Assembly (NCBI GenBank): GCA_916048095.2
Contig: OU696592.1
Coordinates: 5,267,427 to 5,331,426, forward strand
Length of the DNA stretch: 64,000 nucleotides
Reading direction: 5' to 3'
Origin: Sacculina carcini
Lineage: Eukaryota > Arthropoda > Thecostraca > Sacculinidae
Shown here: positions 35,498 to 48,016 of the stretch, piece by piece
Layout: the number at the start of each line of letters is the position of its first letter
Position numbering within the stretch: the first letter of the stretch is position 1
Translations under genes and position numbers: made by a program
Notes under the pieces: model-generated
What the model was told of the DNA's origin: nothing
What the model saw: only the letters and a program-made list of their open reading frames with translations
The model's database searches: none

Positions 35498-35822
35498 TGA
35501 CTGGTAGTCTGCTATACAGAATCATCTAATAAATCCATAGAATGTATAGGAAATTCATGCAAAAATAGAAAAATACATGCGCATTTTACTGATATTTTAT
35601 TTATTGCACATATTTGCACATGAGTTTCAATGAATAAGACAATAATCAATATGCACATACTAGCTTTTACATTGTACCTTTTGAGAGGAGTCACGCTCAG
35701 CCTCTGTATATACAATCGCAATCACATATAAGAAAACATTTTCGTAACGATAAACCCTTGCCCGCGATTCTCGGCGCATGTTGGCGTAATGCTGCAATGT
35801 GGTCCGTGGTATTTAGGTGGGT

Positions 35823-35873
35823 AGGATGAATACTGCTATATGCAGTATTCATCATCAACAACAACAACAACAA
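35823..35873 (+). mobile_element. 51-bp LINE-2 tail with inverted 5' part (U3)
   Basis: Reads GATGAATACTGC, TATA, TGCAGTATTCATC then (CAA)n, flanked by a 13-bp TSD, TATTTAGGTGGGT (35810-35822 and 35874-35886). The inverted 5' part looks like twin priming of a very short LINE-2 copy. Also present in U1 (within 14999-15603). Confidence 0.7.
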
Positions 35874-36471
35874 TATTTAGGTGGGTCTCGATTTTGAACT
35901 TGTACATGCAGTTTATATCAACTGTATTGTCGGCATTACATTTCTACTTACGTTTTATGATACTATTGCTTCTTAAACCAGCAGCCCCACAAATTTCGTG
36001 TGATATATTGTTGATTTTCATACTGAAAATGACAATCCATAATCAAATAACACAATCACACATCCACAATACAGGAGCTTTTTCCATTACATTCTAATCT
36101 GGTATCATTATGTTATTGGTAATAAACTGTCAGCCCAGGTTTGAAGATTTCAGGTTTGGAGACGTCAAATATATTTTCAATGAGAATCTAGTGAAGCATT
36201 TCGGTTATACGCTATTGATAATGTAGCGGCTCTTATATGATATGATTAAGTTTATTTTACTTTTTAAACAGGCGTCCAATTTTGAATGCGTTGTATGTGC
36301 ATTGTGTACGCTACGCTACACGCTATTTACGATTGAATATTTCTCCCTCAAGGTGCATGAGTACCACGTGGTTGTAGCATTGGTTTGTTAGCTGCGATAG
36401 TGAACTGACAGCTACGAGCAAGAGCCTAATTCAGCACAGATATTCTACTGCACTCTGGAAACAAAGCGGAT

Positions 36472-37913
36472 ATGTTTACAATACGCACACTGCGAATACA
36501 AAGAACGAAATTCGACGGTGATACTTTGACCGCAACTCACCCACTATCCTTACTATAAATTGATGTATTTACAATAAACAAGGGCTCATTTGTGATACAG
36601 TGCAAATAAACGAATTTACGCCAAAGTTTATATAAATCAACAACGACTACGTGGGAATATGTCTACGATGAGTCTTCTGTTTTTACTTATTATAAAATCG
36701 ATGAGCTAGCCACTATCCTGCATAAATCACATTGAACAAACATGATCTCTTGTTTTTTGCTTGATCTTCAGACATTTTCAAGAAACCATTGAACTACTAA
36801 ACAGTGTCAAGGGCCTGCATGTTCTCGACCTCTGTGGTGGTCTGTTTCAGAAAGGACTAACTGATATCGCTCATTGCATAATAACGTTTAGGTGTTGCAT
36901 GTATCCGTCATATATCATTGTCGTATATATCCGTTATGATTGATACTTGTTAATAGCAGAATTTCACGTGTTTCTCGTTACTGCAATGTGTATGTGTAGA
37001 CGGCCATGCTTCGCCTGAATTTGTACGGATCAATTCTGATTCGTCCGAGACGCAGCCGCGTCATGACTGCAGTAACCGACCACGACCTCACAAATGTGAT
37101 TTGTGTGGCAAGACGTTCAAGAGAAGTCACCATCTTTCCCTGCACATAATGACACATACTGGAGAGAAGCCGCACGTATGTGAGTTGTGCAATAAGAAAT
37201 TCACGCAGAAATGCACTCTTACTGGGCACATGAGAACACATAGTGGAGAAAAACCATACGAATGTGAGTTTTGCAATAAGAAATTCACACAGAAAAACAC
37301 TCTCACCATTCACATGAGAACACATAGTGGAGATAAATCATACGAATGTGAGTTATGCGATCGGAGATTCACGTGTAAAGGCAATCTTACTAAGCACATG
37401 GTAACTCACAGTGGAGAGAAGCCTTACGAGTGTGAGCTGTGTGATCAAAGATTCACGTGTAAGTGGAATCTCTTATATCACATAAGAACACACACAGGAG
37501 AGAAGCCCTACAAGTGTGAGTTGTGTAGATTCACACAGAAAAGTCATGTCACAACTCACATGAGAATACACAATGGGGATAAACCATACGAATGTGAGTT
37601 GTGCAATAAGAAATTTTCACAAAATAACAATCTCACTTCACACATGAGAACACACAGTGGAGAGAAGGCGTACAAGTGTGATGTATGTAATAAGCGATTT
37701 ACGTTTTTTCACTCACTTTCTCTACACATGAGAACACACACAGGAATGAAACCATTCAAGTGTGAGATGTGCAATAAGAGATTCACTCGAAGTGACGTTC
37801 TCACCAGTCACATGAGAACACACACAGGAGAGAAGCCATTCAAGTGTGAATTGTGTGATCGGATATTCAGGAATCTTTCAAACCTTTCAATACACAGGAA
37901 AACACATAGGTAG
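36472..37913 (+). CDS. C2H2 zinc-finger gene 3 (exons 36472-36517 and 37000-37913)
   Basis: Exon one reads MFTIRTLRIQRTKFD with donor GTGATA (weaker than GTGAGA in the others); the acceptor ends at 36999. Linker GHASPEFVRINSDSSETQP, then ten C2H2 fingers. Fingers 1-6 differ from the other genes: finger 2 helix QKCTLTGH, finger 4 CKGNLTKH, finger 5 CKWNLLYH. Finger 6 has lost two residues (CELCRFTQ rather than CELCNKRFTQ) through a 6-bp deletion, altering Cys-to-Phe spacing. Finger 10 is CDRIFRNLSNLSIH. This is the most divergent paralogue and keeps the full-length stop. A likely nuclear DNA-binding protein if expressed. Confidence 0.75.
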
Positions 37914-38509
37914 ATGTAAAAGTGTGATGTCTGCACAAGTGTGAATAGTGGATATACAAGTGTGATGAGAGGATATATTGTATTACACAAGAGTGTACGT
38001 GCTAGAACCATCACAAGACATTCATACAAGTATTACTTATGTGGCAAGAATTTACTGGAAGTTATCAATGCATATAGAAGCACTTATTGTAGATGAACTG
38101 TGAAACTATGATTGTAGAATATGTTGCTTTTTGCTGACATTAGTGGCTTGGACATTTGATAGAATGGAATATTGGAGAAAGTTCGTTGTTGTTGATGGTC
38201 ATCGTGTCAAATGTTATTTGCATGGCTGCGAGTGAATTCGTCACGTGTGTATATGACGGTGTCTGTTTGTGTCACGTGGTGGCATAATATTTTTATGATA
38301 CAGTAATGTACAGTTTTATGCGTTTAAGTGTGTTCACGTTTTGCATGGGTAACATTCTTAATTTTTTGTGTATACTGTCGTGTATGTATGTGCGTGTGAT
38401 TGTGTTGGTTTGTGCCTTCAATATATGCATTCGTGTTCCGACGTTGTTTTTGTGCAGTCTCGGGCAGCACTATCTCTGTCCTACACCAGATGTAACTGAC
38501 TGTGAATTA

Positions 38510-39050
38510 GATAGAGACTTGGGGAACGCGTAATGGATTCAGCTCTTCTACGAACAAAATGGCAGGCTTATACTTTTGCCACCGTCGAGGAGCCTGCTAT
38601 GATATAGGGATTGAATCATACGACAGTGATAGCTCATTCCAATTTACGGTCCTTATGGTTCTTGTTATGCACGTTGGATTTGCGCTTGATCTATACTGGC
38701 CTATACCGCGTATTACTGCTGAGAATATCATGTTTAAAAAATCGAATATGTTGAATGTTGTATCTCAAATGTTCGACGCTCGAGGTGATTTCGGCGCACG
38801 AGGTAGTTGACACGAGGCAACTAACGAGATTTCCTGATTAACGAGAGTTATTTCTGGAACACTCGTTAATCAGGTCGCCTCGCGATTGCGCAGGCAAAGA
38901 CATGATATGTCTCCGGAGTCCGCAAAGTGTCGTTTGAATGTGGTACACTACGCAGGAATACGCATGTCACCAGCACGTTTCGCCAACTGTCGGTATCTTT
39001 ATTGGGACTGATGAGGCTCCGTTGACGTTACGTCGTCAAGAGCTGGACCA
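38510..39050 (+). pseudogene. I-type LINE RT fossil, U4
   Basis: As in the other units, with an extra GAGGTGATTTCGGCGCACG segment near 38780 that is shared with U5 and U6 but absent from U2 and U3. Confidence 0.75.
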
Positions 39051-39474
39051 AGATTATCAAAGTTGATATTATATATAGCAATCTGTAGTGCGCCCGTGCA
39101 ACAGCATCATGAACCACTTCGTGGAACCTGCCAGAAGCACACGCGTAGTGCTCTCTGCCATGGCTACATTGTGTGAGTGTGTCATTGGAAGAGGGGCACT
39201 CGTCCTCTGCATCTTCAAGCGCAGTGCAACTATGTGCATGTATGTACCAGTGTCGTATGCCGTGTGTCACAATAAACAGTCGGTCCATAACGTGTGTCTG
39301 GACCGACTGTTCTACATACTCGTCATCTAATTGCGGCTCTCTGTTAGCAGCCGTGTGTGACTCGACATTAAGGACGACCCACCATAAGATGCTGACAAGT
39401 TAGCAGCAATGACACACATAGCGCCAGGGCACAGATTACAGGGCACAGATATGCGGATAAAGGAGAACGCCGGA

Positions 39475-39504
39475 TATACGCGAAACCAGAATAAGAGTTC
39501 AGTT
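39475..39504 (+). promoter_or_regulatory. Candidate core promoter, TATA box altered (U4)
   Basis: The TATA position reads TATACG instead of TATAAG, 26 bases before the TCAGTT initiator (A at 39501). The SINE entered ~40 bases downstream, in the presumed 5' UTR. Confidence 0.3.
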
Positions 39505-39539
39505 TGACTAGCAGTCTGCTATCCGGAATCATCTAATAA

Positions 39540-39864
39540 TTGTGGACTCCGTGGTGCAGTTGTTAGCAAACCCGCCTCACAAGCGGGAGGTCCGCGGTTC
39601 GAAACCCGGCGGAGCAGAATTTCATTGGGCGAATTCTACAATCCCACAGCCCCTGTCCACCCAGCAGAAAATGATGGTACCAGATATCAGTCATGAGTTG
39701 TGTCATGCATTCTGGGGAGGTGGCCCTCTCTAATACGTATAACGTCCTTGTGGCGCCATAGCGTGGAGAGGGTCGGTTCTGCGGTGGCAGCGAGCTGCAC
39801 GGGGCACACCTGTGTGTTCATAAGCTTCGGCTTCTTCCCGTGTAGCAGCTGCCACTTAGGCATT
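39540..39864 (+). mobile_element. SINE with tRNA-Val-like head
   Basis: 325-bp insertion flanked by TAATAA (39534-39539 and 39865-39870), absent from all other units. The head (39545-39616) resembles tRNA-Val: anticodon loop CTCACAA with anticodon CAC at 39578-39580, perfect CCCGC/GCGGG anticodon stem, box A TGGTGCAGTTG (39552-39562) and box B GGTTCGAAACC (39596-39606). Acceptor and T stems have mismatches, so it is not a working tRNA. The remaining ~250 bp is a non-coding body. Transcribed by RNA polymerase III in principle and mobilised by a LINE. Confidence 0.85.
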
Positions 39865-40069
39865 TAATAAATCCATAAAATGTATAGGAAATTCATGCAA
39901 AAATCGAAAAAAAACATGCGCGCTGTTTGCGTGCGCATTTTACTGATATTTTATTAATTGCGCATATTCGCACATGAGATTCAATAAATACGACAATAAT
40001 CAATATGCACACACTAGCTTTTACATTGTACCTTTTGAGCAGAGTCACGCTCAGTCATTGTATATACAA

Positions 40070-42838
40070 TAGGGGTGGGCGAGAATCGACTGCAAAATCG
40101 ATTCTGACGATTCTAGTGGCCGGGCTGCAGAATCGAGTCTGATTCGTCAAGATCGATTCTGACATTTTCTTGGTTGACTTTATTTGAAGATTCACTCTAA
40201 CAAAACACTAAAATCGAAGAATGCATATGAATAAAACTTCGTTTAGTATAAAATTAATTAAATTTTACCGGGATATACTGTATTAACACTGCGACTTGCC
40301 AGAGTTTGACCGCTGCACCACTAGATGGCAATAGCAGTCATCAACGCATATACATGGATATATATGTGTGATTGTGTGCGAGTGTCTGTGTGTATGTGTG
40401 TGTGCGTGTGTGTGGGATGACTCGATTGAACAGTGTCAGTAGATCCGCCCACGCTGTTAGTGTTGAACTTTGTATTATGGATGTGCCATGATTTTAGGCT
40501 GATAATCGTTAATAACAACCGTGTTGGTATATTCCGGCATATAAATACACGAATGGAAATGTGATATATATAGCGGCTGTACCTACACCCGAGGTTTTAT
40601 AGTCAACACATAGTTATTGGGGGTACTGCTCTCGGTGTTATTGGGGTACTCCATTTCGGTACGCTAAAATTAGTATTATTATTAATTACAAGCAAATCCA
40701 GTAGCATGGGATGAGTGCAAGCACTATTACCACCCTGCGGTGACTCCCATGTACCGGAAGCGCCCAAAAGATCTGGAAAGATCTGGATAAGATCACTACA
40801 TTGTTTCATTTCACCTAAACTCCTCCACTATCCACAAACTATCCACAGCAAGTAAATGTATTGTTCAATAAATATCAAACAATAAATATGAATAGGTAGG
40901 AATAAATATTAATATATAAGTCAATATATAACAAGCAACAGCTACCAACAGATAAATAAAAACATGATTTGATCCATAACAGCAACCAAGAATAAAAACA
41001 ACAACCGAACAATAGAAAATTCAATATAAAAAATTCAATTTGAAACAATGAACAGTAAATAAAATATTCAATAAGATATATCGTCCATCCGCTCAGATTC
41101 GATTCGCTCAAAATCGACTCTGGCCAGACTCGACTTCGCTCATCATTCAAGCTGTTATATTGCAGGTTTAAAATGTTACTATCTGGTATTAGAATGTTAC
41201 TATTGGTGTATGAGGGTAATTTTCCAGTTTTGTCACTATACACATAATTATACACATTATTTGACATATACTTTTACAACTATGTTTGACTTCAATCAAA
41301 GTCATAACAACCTTAATTTCCTCTTACGACAAGAAAGTGAAAGTTGAAGCATGTGAAACATGATTCAACAGCGAATGTTCAAAATGAATTAAATATACAA
41401 ATAAATACATGTTTCAGTGTAGTGTAGTGATTCAGTTATTAATATTTATATGTATTGTTCGTTGCTGTTTCTATTGAGTCATGCTTATTTTGTGTATTTA
41501 GTTTGCGCACTTGACTAAGACCGAGTTTTCAGTTATTGTTTGTTGTACCGCATCTGCACTCGTTGATTTGGCTCGTTACGAAGCTATACTACTGAACAAC
41601 GTGTAAGTGAACGTGAATGCTATGGACCGACTGTATTCACACTCACAGACACAACAGGACAGGACGAACCAGACACGCGTACAAAAAAGTTCACGCACAC
41701 ATGGTCCAACGACAAACACAATGACGCGGACAAACACACAGACAAACAAAGAAATCGACGTACACACCGCTGGTAGGGTCATGAGGTGGCGTAAGACGAA
41801 ATTTGTGTCAAACCAAAAATTATCGAATCCAGTTGAGAAATTGCAATATGAAAATGGAGGCAATCATGGATATAACAAATTAGCCAATTCGGTAGCAGTT
41901 TTCTTCACTGCGAGCGCAATTTGTCATATTTGTGACTCAGCGGAGATTCATGAGAACGGCTTATGCAGCGAAACGATTGAAAACAATTGAAAGATTGATT
42001 CAATTGCTAATAGAAAGATTCATTGCTGTTCCACGTGCGCCTACAGAAACAAACCACACTGAAACAACAAAGTTTGTTCAGCAAACTAACTCCGTGCGAT
42101 GCTCGAGGACAAAGCAAGGACACATGCGCACACGCATACACACATTACGACATACCTCAGCCAATCAGAGGCGAGCTGATACACCAGACACTCCACCTAC
42201 CGACACATCGCGCACTTCACGATTTACAACACACGTGCAGCCAACGCCACCTAGACTACTAGGTGGCGTTGATTCTACGCACCACATTGTTAACAGTAGC
42301 GGATACAGGGCGCAATGTTGTGAGAAGCTGAATTATTTTAGGGGGGAGCTAAACCTTGGGGGCTGTCATTCATGTACATGTATCACTATGCAACGTATTT
42401 GCAATAATGCTTATATAAACAAATTCTACACAAAACATATTTTGACCTCTTAATGAGCTCTTCATCCCCCTGAACCCCTGGATACGCCAGTGACTGTCCA
42501 TTGTGCACGAACACACACAAAACACACCGACATCCACAGCACGCACGCTCAATAAAATCGTTCAACCATCGTTTGTTTCAATGCGATTTTAGCACGCGAC
42601 AAGAAATTTAATTAGGTTTTCGATAGCTATTTAGTATATCCTATCATTTGCTCGAACCCAAACACACCTAACTGGAGCAACTGTATTCCGCTTTGTATGC
42701 GTATAACCATTGTGCGGGATGTTGGGAGATTCCCCTGGTTACACATCAGACTCGATTCTAGACTCGATTCTGACGATTCTGCTGTCGGTTAAAATCGATT
42801 CTGACGATTCTCAGAAATCCGATTCTTGCCCAGCCCTA
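40070..42838. mobile_element. hAT-family non-autonomous transposon (hAT-2)
   Basis: 2769 bp with an 8-bp TSD, ATATACAA (40062-40069 and 42839-42846); empty sites in other units confirm it. Ends TAGGGGTGGGCGAGAATCG and (complement of right end) TAGGGCTGGGCAAGAATCG match hAT termini. Many GATTCTGAC/GAATCGA repeats lie just inside both ends, and a further cluster lies at 41085-41140. I find no transposase. A 13-bp perfect hairpin (CAACGCCACCTAG arms) sits at 42242-42271. A TG-rich microsatellite is at about 40375-40415. Confidence 0.85.
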
Positions 42839-43511
42839 ATATACAATTGCAATGATACATACGAGGACAATTTCGTAACGATAAACCCGTGCCCGCGATT
42901 CCATTTTCGGCGCATGGTGGCGTAATGCTACAATGTGGTCCGTGGTATTTAGGTTGGTGTCTCTTTTGAACTTTTACATGTAGTTTATATCAACTGTATT
43001 TTCGGCATTTAATTCCTACTTAAGTTTTATGATACTATTGCTTCTTAAACCAGCAGCCCCACGAATTTCGTGTGGCATATTGTTGATTTTCATACTGTAA
43101 ATGACATCCACAATATAGGAGCGTTTTCCATTAAATTATAATCTGGTCTCATTATGTTATTGGTCATAAACTGGCAACCCAGGTTTGGAGGTTTCAGGTT
43201 TGGAGACGTCAACTATATTTTCAATGAGAATCTAGTGAAGCATTTCGGTTATACGCTATTGATAATGTAGCGGCTCTTATATGATATGATCAAGTTTATT
43301 TTACTTTTTAAACAGGCGCCCAATTTTGAATGCGTTGTATGTGTATTGTGTACATCTACACGCTATTTACGATTGAATATTTCTTCCTCAAGGTACATGC
43401 GTACCACGTGGTTGTAGCGTTGGTTTGTTAGCTGCGATAGTGAACTGACAGCTACGAGCAAGAGCCTAATTCAGCACAGATATTCTACTGCACTCTGGAA
43501 ACACAGCGGAT

Positions 43512-45010
43512 ATGTTGACAAGACGCGCACATCGAATACAAAGAACGAAAGGCGACGGTGAGAATTTGACCGCAATTCACCCACTATCCTTACTATAAAT
43601 TGATGTATTTACAATAAACAAGGGCACATTCATAGTAAAGTGCAAATAAACGAATTTACGGCAAAGTTTATATAAATCAACAACGACTACGTGGGAATAT
43701 ATTTTACGATGACGCTTCTGTTTTTACTTATTATAAAATCGATGAGCTAGCCACTATCCTGCATAAATCACATTGAACAAACATGATCTCTTGTTTTTTG
43801 CTTGATCCTGAGACATTTTCAAGAAATCAGTGAACTACTAAACAGTGTTAAGGGGCTGCATGTTTTCGACCTCTGTGGTGGTCAGTTTCAGGAACTGATA
43901 TCGCTCATTGCATAATAACGTTTAGGTGTCGCATATACTATAGGAATAACTGATATCGCTCATTGCATAATAACGTTTAGGTGTCGCATGTATCCGTCAT
44001 ATATCATATTGTCGTATATATCCGTTATGATTGGTACTTGTTAATAGTAGAATTTCACGTGTTTCTCGTTACTGCAATGTGTATGTGTAGACGACCATGC
44101 TTCGCCTGAAGTTGTACGGATCAATTCTGATTCGTCCGAGACGCAGCCGCGTCATGACTGCAGTAACCGACCACGACCTCACAAATGTTATTTGTGTGGC
44201 AAGACGTTCAAGAGAAGTCACCATCTTTCCATGCACATAATGACACATACTGGAGAGAAGCCGCATGAATGTGAGTTATGTGGTCAGAGATTCACGCAGA
44301 AAAACACTCTCACCATTCACATGAGAACACATAGTAGAGATAAACCATACGAATGTGAGTTGTGCAATAAGAAATTCACAAAGAAAGTCACTCTCACTAG
44401 GCATATGAGAACACATAGTGGAGATAAACCATACGAGTGTGAGCTGTGTGATAAAAGATTCACGTGTAAGGCGAATCTCTTATATCACATACGAACACAC
44501 ACAGGAGAGAAGCCCTACAAGTGTGAGTTGTGTAATAAGAGATTCACACAGAAAAGTCATGTCACAACTCACATGAGAATACACAATGGGGATAAACCAT
44601 ACGAATGTGAGTTGTGCAATAAGAAATTTTCACAAAATAACAATCTCACTTCACACATGAGAACACACAGTGGAGAGAAGGCGTACAAGTGTGATGTATG
44701 TAATAAGCGATTTACGTTTTTTCAATCACTTTCTCTACACATGAGAACACACACAGGAATGAAGCCATTCAAGTGTGAGATGTGCAATAAGAGATTCACT
44801 CGAAGTGACGTTCTCACCAGTCACATGAGGACACACACAGGAGAGAAGCCATTCAAGTGTGAATTGTGCAATAAGAGATTCTCTCGAAGTGACGGTCTCA
44901 CCATTCACATGAGAACACACACAGGAGAGAAGCCTTTTAAGCGTGAATTGTGTGATCGGAGATTCGGAAATCGTTCAAACCTTTCAATACACAGGAAAAC
45001 ACATAGGTAG
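43512..45010 (+). CDS. C2H2 zinc-finger gene 4 (exons 43512-43557 and 44091-45010)
   Basis: Exon one MLTRRAHRIQRTKGD, donor GTGAGA at 43558, acceptor TGTAG at 44090, phase preserved. Linker DHASPEVVRINSDSSETQP, then ten fingers ending at the normal stop. Fingers 1-9 match gene 1 except HMRTH instead of HMITH in finger 3. In finger 10 the first Cys is Arg (KRELCDRRF), so the last finger should not fold. No frameshift. The intron carries a local duplication of ATCGCTCATTGCATAATAAC (43900-43980). Nuclear DNA-binding protein by family. Confidence 0.75.
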
Positions 45011-45607
45011 ATGTAAAAGTGTGATGTCTGCACAAGTGTGAATAGTGGATATACAAGTGTGATGAGAGGATATATTGTATTACACAAGAGTGTACGTGCT
45101 AGAACCATCACAAGACATTCATACAAGTATTACTTATGTGGCAAGAATTTACTGGAAGTTATCAATGCATATAGAAGCACGTATTGTAGATGAACTGTGA
45201 AACTAAGATTGTCGAATATGTTGCTTTTTGCTGACATTAGCGGCTTGTACATTTGATAGAGAATAAAATCGTTCGTTGAATAGTTCGTTGTTGTTGATGG
45301 TCATCGTGTCAAATGTTATTTGCATGGTTGCGAGTGAAGTCGTCACGTGTGTATATGACGGTGTCTATTTGTGTCACTTGGTGGCATAATATTTTTATGA
45401 TACAGTAATGTACAGTTTTATGCGTTTAAGTGTGTTCACGTTTTGCATGGGTAACATTCTTAATTTTTTTTGTATACTGTCGTGTATGTATGTGCGTGTG
45501 ATTGTGTTGGTTTGTGCCTTCAATATATGCATTCTGGTTCCGACGTTGTTTTTGTGCGGTCTCGAGCAGCACTCTGTGTTACACCAGATGCAACTGACTG
45601 TGAACTA

Positions 45608-46145
45608 GATAGAGACTTGGGGAACGCGTAATGGATTCAGCTCTTCTACGAACAAAATGGCAGACTTATACTTTTGCCACCGTCGAGGTGCCTGCTCTGA
45701 TATATGGATTGAATCATACGACAGTGATAGCTCATTCCAATTTACGGTCCTTATGGTTCTTGTTATGCATGTTGGATTTGCGCTTGATCTATACTGACCT
45801 ATACCGCGTATTACTGCTGAGAATATCATGTTTAAAAAATCGAATATGTTGAATGTTGTGTCTCAAATGTTCGACGCTCGAAGTGATTTCGGCGCACGAG
45901 GTAGTTGACACGAGGCAACTAACGAGAGTTCCTGATTAACGAGAGTTATTTCTGGAACACTCGTTGATCAGGTCGCCTCGCGATTGCGCAGGCAAACACA
46001 TGATATGACTCCGGAGTCCGCAAAGTGTCGTTTGAATGTGGTACACTACGCAGGAATACGCATGTCACCAGCACGTTTCGCCAACTGTCGGTATCTTTAT
46101 TGGGACTGATGAGGCTCCGTTGACGTTACGTCGTCAAGACCTGGA
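45608..46145 (+). pseudogene. I-type LINE RT fossil, U5
   Basis: Same fossil as in other units, closest to U4 and U6 in carrying the GGCGCACGAGG segment. Non-coding. Confidence 0.75.
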
Positions 46146-46600
46146 CCAAGATTATCAAATTTGATATTATATATATATCAATCTGTAGTGCGCCCCGTGC
46201 AACAGCATCATGAACCACTTCGTGGAACCTGCCAGAAGCACACGCGTAGCGCTCTCTGTCATGGCTACATTGTGTGAGTGTGTCATTGGAAGAGGGGCAC
46301 TCGTCCTCTGCATCTTCAAGCGCAGTGCAACTATGTGCATGTATGTACCAGTGTCGTATGCCGTGTGTCGCAATAAACAGTCGGTCCTTAACATGTGTGT
46401 CTGGACCGACTGTTCTACATACTCGTCATCTAATTGCACCTCTCTGTTAGCAGCTGTGTGTGACTCGTCATTAAGGACGACCCACCATAAGATGCTGACA
46501 AGAGTTAGCAGCAATGACACACATAGCGCCAGGGCACAGAGTACAGCGAATATACTGTACACCCCGGATATAAGATATGCGGATAAAGGAGAACGCCGGA

Positions 46601-46630
46601 TATAAGCGAAACCAGAATAAGAGTTCAGTT
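46601..46630 (+). promoter_or_regulatory. Candidate core promoter (U5)
   Basis: TATAAG at 46601-46606 and TCAGTT with A at 46627, spacing 26. Confidence 0.35.
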
Positions 46631-46813
46631 TGACTGGCAGTCTGCTATCCAGAATCATCTAATAAATCCATAGAATGTATAGGAAATTCATGCAAAAATC
46701 GAAAAAAACATTCGCATTTCACTGATATTATATTTATTGCGCATATTTGGACATGTGTTTCAATAAATAAGACAATAATCAATATGCACATATTAGCTTT
46801 AACATTGTACCTT

Positions 46814-46872
46814 TTGTTGTTGTTTTTGTTGATGAATACTGCATATAGCTCTGGATAGGCTCAAATGCTACA
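46814..46872 (-). mobile_element. LINE-2 tail (U5)
   Basis: Antisense tail as in U2, same TSD, TTGTACCTT (46805-46813 and 46873-46881), with a slightly altered GTT run. Confidence 0.78.
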
Positions 46873-46954
46873 TTGTACCTTTTGAGCGGAGTCACGCTCA
46901 GCCATTGTATATATAATCGCAATCATATATACGAGGACAATTTCGTAAACGAGC

Positions 46955-47407
46955 GTGTTCATAGAGGAGCCTGGTGGAAAAATACCCAAGGCGGAAAAAA
47001 AGAATGTACCGACATTGGACAATTTTGAAATAACGAAGGAGGCGATTAGAAGAGTATTGAAATGCTTGAAAACGGACAAGTCGCCAGGACCTGATGGCAT
47101 ACATCCCAGAATTATAAAGGAACTACGAGAAGAATTACTGGAGCCATTGTCTATCATATTTACAAGCTCTTTGAAGGAAGGAACGGTAGTACCGTTCCTT
47201 CCTTCCTTTCCTTCCTACCGTTCCGTACCTCCTCTGGTACCGTTACGGTACCAGAGGAGTGGAAGGAAGCAAACATTACAGCTATTTTCAAGAAAGGAGA
47301 CAGAAGAGATCCTGGCAATTACAGACCAGTAAGTCTAACAAGTGTTATATGCAAGGTGATGGAAACATTGATGAGAGAAAGAATAATTATTCACATGAAG
47401 GAAAACA
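46955..47407 (+). pseudogene. CR1-B RT fragment 1
   Basis: RT fingers region: DKSPGPDGIHPRIIKELREE, then after the fold-back insertion EEWKEANITAIFKKGDRRDP and GNYRPVSLTSVICKVMETLM. The insertion length (62) is not a multiple of three, so the two halves lie in different frames. Confidence 0.8.
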
Positions 47408-47412
47408 GCCTA

Positions 47413-47537
47413 TGTGGCGTACGCGTATGTTCAGTGTATGCACAGTGTGTTCAATGTGTTCAATGTAGAGGGCGCCACAGATGGTGAGCCATGGCCTTGC
47501 GGCAGTCAGGAGTCAGTCGTGCAATACACACGTTACA
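47413..47537 (+). repeat. Gypsy-2 5' LTR
   Basis: 125-bp LTR starting TGTGGCGTAC and ending CACGTTACA; contains tandem GTGTTCAAT copies. Identical to the 3' LTR. Confidence 0.9.
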
Positions 47538-47584
47538 TGGTGTCAGAAGCTCTGAACCCGTGACTGTATACTCCTTCTGGCGCG

Positions 47585-48016
47585 ATGTCGTGTCGCCAGC
47601 CCCCTGAATTGGATTTTCATTCTGCTTCGCTGGCCACTACCTGGCGTGTGTGGCGTCGTGACTGGCAATATTTCGCTGCTGCTAAAGAGCTGTCGGACAA
47701 ACCCGTGTCGGTTCAGGTGGGAACCTTCTTTAATTGCGCCGGTCGTGAGGCTCAAGAAGTGGCCACCCACTTCGCGTGGACAGAGGCAGATGGTCTTCCT
47801 GCTCTACTTGATTATTTCGAAAAATATTGTTCGCCGCAGCAGAACGTTGTGATGGAGCGGTTCCATTTTTACCGGCGCAGTCAACAGCCGGGAGAGAGTG
47901 TGGCGACATTTGTTGCTTCTCTGCGCGCTCTGTCTGCGTCCTGTGATTTTACTGATCGTGACGGCATGCTCCGTGACCGTCTCGTTATGGGTATCTTGGA
48001 CAAGTCTACCCAGTAG
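47585..48016 (+). pseudogene. Gypsy-2 gag N-terminal part
   Basis: 143 codons from MSCRQPPELDFHSASLATTW, with the capsid motifs YCSPQQNVVMERFHFYRRSQ and QPGESVATFVASL, ending in TAG (48014-48016). The next codons continue the protein in frame (MLLKVPTLSLDVAL). The same place in Gypsy-1 reads HQMLQEKDLTLE, so TAG probably replaced CAG. Readthrough is possible but not indicated. Confidence 0.8.

Larger units (their letters stand above)
34496..38509 (+). repeat. Array unit U3 (nearly insertion-free reference)
   Basis: 4014 bp, the only complete unit here without a large transposon, and so the best view of the basic repeat. It holds the LINE fossil, hairpin, promoter-like block, a 51-bp LINE tail, the 5' exon and zinc-finger gene 3. 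Confidence 0.9.
38510..45607 (+). repeat. Array unit U4
   Basis: 7098 bp; about 4.0 kb after removing the SINE (39540-39864) and hAT-2 (40070-42838) with their TSDs. Ends with zinc-finger gene 4. It lacks the LINE tails and CR1-A. Confidence 0.88.

Noticed and set aside
36761-36943. Short frame (HFQETIELLNSVKGLHVLDL) between the two zinc-finger exons
   Set aside because: It is preceded by a fair acceptor (GATCTTCAG), so it could be an alternative exon, but no donor restores the finger frame and its length varies among units. Direct joining of the flanking exons fits better.
39545-39616. Functional tRNA-Val gene
   Set aside because: Acceptor and T stems contain mismatches, there is a 250-bp body and a 6-bp TSD, and no other unit has it. 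It is a SINE head.
46210-46605. A ~131-codon plus-strand frame (MNHFVEPARSTRVALSV...) present in most units
   Set aside because: It is open in U3, U5 and U6 but broken by small indels in U1, U2 and U4, runs across the hairpin and promoter-like block, and matches no family I know. Length alone is weak evidence in such similar copies.
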